Part shown: piece after piece, positions 62,201-64,000 of the stretch
Position numbering within the stretch: the first letter of the stretch is position 1
Layout: each line of letters begins with the position of its first letter
Assembly (NCBI GenBank): GCA_900112915.1
Contig: FONK01000006.1
Location: 1-64,000 of the forward strand
Length of the DNA: 64,000 bases
DNA from: Peptostreptococcaceae bacterium pGA-8
GTDB lineage: Bacteria > Bacillota > Clostridia > Peptostreptococcales > Anaerovoracaceae
Direction of reading: 5' to 3'
Program-made: the position numbers and the translations under genes
Notes under the pieces: generated by a model
The model's input: the letters and a program-made list of their open reading frames with translations, nothing else
The model's database searches: none
Told to the model about the DNA's origin: nothing

Positions 62201-62983
62201 TTACCAAAGGATTTCTTCCTTCAGCAATACCGGACCTTCCTTGCAAATTCTTTTGTATCCTTCCTTAGTCATACAGGTGCAGCCCATGCAGGCACCGAAG
62301 CCGCATGCCATTCTGGCTTCAAAGCTGTATTGACCGCCTATTTCACTGTTTTTTTCAAGGGCTCCGCCTCGGGAAGCAGCATTCTCCTGAGGCACAAAAG
62401 AGTAGATAGCCTTTAGCATGGCTACCGGCCCGCAGCTACAGACATAATCGAAGTTTACGGTCTTAAGAGCATCGATTATAAAGCCTTTTATACCAAAGCT
62501 GCCGTCGACAGTGGTTATCCTGGGCTCCAGTCCCAGAGCCTGAAATTTTTCGACTCCGAAAATTTCGTCTTTAGTATTAAAGCCAAGGACTACCTCCGGT
62601 GATTTTCCCTCGACAAGCATCTTTTTTGCCAGTCCGATTAGAGGCGGAACGCCTACGCCACCACCACAAAGAAGGGTGTTTTCGGTGGTGAGCTTTGTAT
62701 CGAAGCCGTTTCCAAGGGGCAAAAGAAGCTCCAGGCTGTGGTTCGGCTTTTTTCTTGACAGAATTTCTGTGCCTTCGCCAACTACCTTATATATTAATGT
62801 TATCGTTCCGGCTTCATTGTCCCAATTGGAAATGGATATCGGCCTTCTGAGATAGCATCCGGGAATCTTGATATTGACGAATTGTCCGGGTGTAATATCC
62901 GGAAGGTTGCCGGATAATGTCAGTTCATACACATCCTTGGTTATTGCCTTGTTGGCTGTGATTTTAAAATCAGTTGTTTGCAT
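62201..62983 (-). CDS. pyrK: Dihydroorotate dehydrogenase B, electron-transfer subunit
   Basis: A 260-residue iron-sulfur flavoprotein partner of PyrD. It has an FAD-binding beta-barrel (RRPISISNWDNEAGTITL, near 52-69), an NAD-binding region (LLCGGGVGVPPLIGLAKKM, near 104) and a C-terminal 2Fe-2S cluster with four cysteines in CGFGACMGCTCMTKEGYKRIC. The ATG at 62983 follows AAGGAGCTGACT; the frame is open to 63016 but without a ribosome site. It overlaps the pyrC end by 14 bases. Confidence 0.96.
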   Translation of the reverse strand: MQTTDFKITANKAITKDVYELTLSGNLPDITPGQFVNIKIPGCYLRRPISISNWDNEAGTITLIYKVVGEGTEILSRKKPNHSLELLLPLGNGFDTKLTTENTLLCGGGVGVPPLIGLAKKMLVEGKSPEVVLGFNTKDEIFGVEKFQALGLEPRITTVDGSFGIKGFIIDALKTVNFDYVCSCGPVAMLKAIYSFVPQENAASRGGALEKNSEIGGQYSFEARMACGFGACMGCTCMTKEGYKRICKEGPVLLKEEILW

Positions 62984-64000
62984 AGTCAGCTCCTTCGGTG
63001 TATACGATTTTTCCATCCACCATGGTCAAAACTGAATGACCTTGAACCCTTGCTCCGTCGAAGGGGGTAGACTTTCCCTTAGAAAGGAAGGTTTTGGAAT
63101 CAATGGTAAATTCGGTGTCTAAATCTAATATTGCTAAGTCCGCCGTCATGCCCTCTTCAATTCGGCTGTTTCTTGGACCTGCCAGATTAAATCGCCTTAT
63201 CGGGGCTCCAATGAGCAGGTCCAGAAGCTTATCTAAGGTTATAATGTGCCTTTTTACAAGGTTTGTGTAAAGCACAGGGAAGGCACATTCCAAGCCTACA
63301 ATTCCAAAGGGGCTTTTTTCAAGTCCTCGGGACTTTTCTTCTTCCCCATGAGGTGCATGGTCAGTGGCAAGCATATCGATGGTGCCGTCTTGTATGCCCG
63401 CAATTAAGGCTGCTCTGTCAGCAGCGCCGCGGAGGGGAGGGTTCATCTTGAATCTGCCCTCCTCGCGAAGGTCGGCGTCGCTAAGGACCAGGTAATGAGG
63501 CGCCGTTTCACAAGTGACGCCGACCCCGCGCCCCTTGGCTGCCCTTATAATCTCCACCGACTCGGCCGTAGACACATGGCACACATGGTACCGGCAGCCA
63601 AGGGCCTCCGCCAGCTGCACATCCCTCATAACCTGAACCCACTCGCTGTCGGAGCTTATGCCCCTGTGACCGTGACTACGGGCATATTCTCCATCGTGAA
63701 TATATCCGTTATGCAGTAGGCTCTCATCCTCGCAGTGGGCAACTATTACCTTACCAAGGCGCTTTGCTTCAATCATCGCCGCTTCCATAAGCTCCTTTGA
63801 CTGAATGCCTTTACCGTCGTCACTGAAGGCAAGCACATAGGGTGACAATTCCTCCATATCAGCCAGTCGGCTTCTCCCGTCGCCTCTTGAGGTGATGGTT
63901 CCATATGGGATTACCTTAATTACCGCATCTCTTTCTATTATATCCAGCTGGACCTTGAGAGCCTCAAGGGTTGCCGGAGCAGGATTCACATTGGGCATGG
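62970..64000 (-). CDS. pyrC: Dihydroorotase, 5' part outside the window
   Basis: The frame is open from the right edge, so the start lies beyond 64000; the first visible residues, MPNVNPAP, are the internal MPNTxP block of dihydroorotases, not the N-terminus. Visible metal and substrate sites: IVAHCEDESLLHNG, the zinc histidines in CHVSTAESVEIIRAA, ETAPHYL, and the catalytic Asp in LATDHAPHG. Closes carbamoyl-aspartate to dihydroorotate. The N-terminal HxH metal site, about 60-70 residues, is not in view. The stretch about 63420-63620 is more GC-rich than its surroundings. Confidence 0.95.
   Translation of the reverse strand, partial: MPNVNPAPATLEALKVQLDIIERDAVIKVIPYGTITSRGDGRSRLADMEELSPYVLAFSDDGKGIQSKELMEAAMIEAKRLGKVIVAHCEDESLLHNGYIHDGEYARSHGHRGISSDSEWVQVMRDVQLAEALGCRYHVCHVSTAESVEIIRAAKGRGVGVTCETAPHYLVLSDADLREEGRFKMNPPLRGAADRAALIAGIQDGTIDMLATDHAPHGEEEKSRGLEKSPFGIVGLECAFPVLYTNLVKRHIITLDKLLDLLIGAPIRRFNLAGPRNSRIEEGMTADLAILDLDTEFTIDSKTFLSKGKSTPFDGARVQGHSVLTMVDGKIVYTEGADYANN

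Noticed and set aside
63990-64000. pyrC starting at the ATG at 63998
   Set aside because: MPNVNP is an internal motif of dihydroorotases; the real start must be outside the window.

Overview
The window reads as chromosomal DNA of a low-GC anaerobic Firmicute of the class Clostridia. This rests on AT-rich codon use, strong GGAGG-type ribosome sites, the hutHUI-fchA-ftcD route of histidine breakdown, a pyrK-pyrD type dihydroorotate dehydrogenase, an AGCS alanine symporter under a sigma-54 promoter, and an RF2 gene with its programmed frameshift. The genus cannot be fixed from sequence alone.

Left part (1-16.7 kb): the end of an IS3-family element (OrfA running off the left edge), a small frameshifted membrane-protein gene, a DMT transporter with a His-rich tail, and an AraC regulator divergent from two ABC half-exporters and a MATE pump. 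Then comes a complete histidine-to-glutamate operon (hutH, hutU, hutI, fchA, ftcD) that passes the one-carbon unit to tetrahydrofolate, followed by an AIM24-family gene and a convergent DUF4430 lipoprotein.

Core housekeeping block (16.8-35.6 kb, all plus strand): a CBS/CorC membrane protein, secA, prfB, tex, a HAD phosphatase, addB, tRNA-Thr(CGU), deoD, a double acyl-CoA-synthetase-like protein whose second half looks catalytically dead, an alanine/ornithine-racemase-family enzyme, greA and lysS.

Accessory island (about 35.9-46.9 kb): a DEDDh exonuclease, two tiny ORFs, a SWIM zinc-finger protein, a CpXC protein, a Cro-like HTH protein, an ADP-ribosylglycohydrolase, three WYL-domain proteins, a tract of decayed genes, then a promoter and a tandem array of structured RNA units, followed by the RNA ligase RtcB and a TROVE/DUF2828 (Ro60-like) vWA protein. 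The last RNA unit contains a tRNA-like domain. RtcB, a Ro-like protein and tRNA-mimicking RNAs together suggest an RNA-damage sensing and repair module, with WYL proteins in the place that RtcR holds in enterobacteria. This is the most interesting part of the window.

Right part (47-64 kb): small membrane and lipoprotein genes; a sortase-type surface-protein locus broken by a homopolymer frameshift and an in-frame TAG; an XRE regulator with membrane segments; and a histidine kinase with a periplasmic solute-binding domain, paired with an NtrC-type sigma-54 activator. Immediately downstream is an alanine/glycine:sodium symporter behind a clear -24/-12 promoter, so the three genes form a likely nutrient-sensing circuit. 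The window ends with the 3' part of a minus-strand pyrimidine operon, pyrC(partial)-pyrK-pyrD-pyrF-pyrE-pyrB-pyrI.
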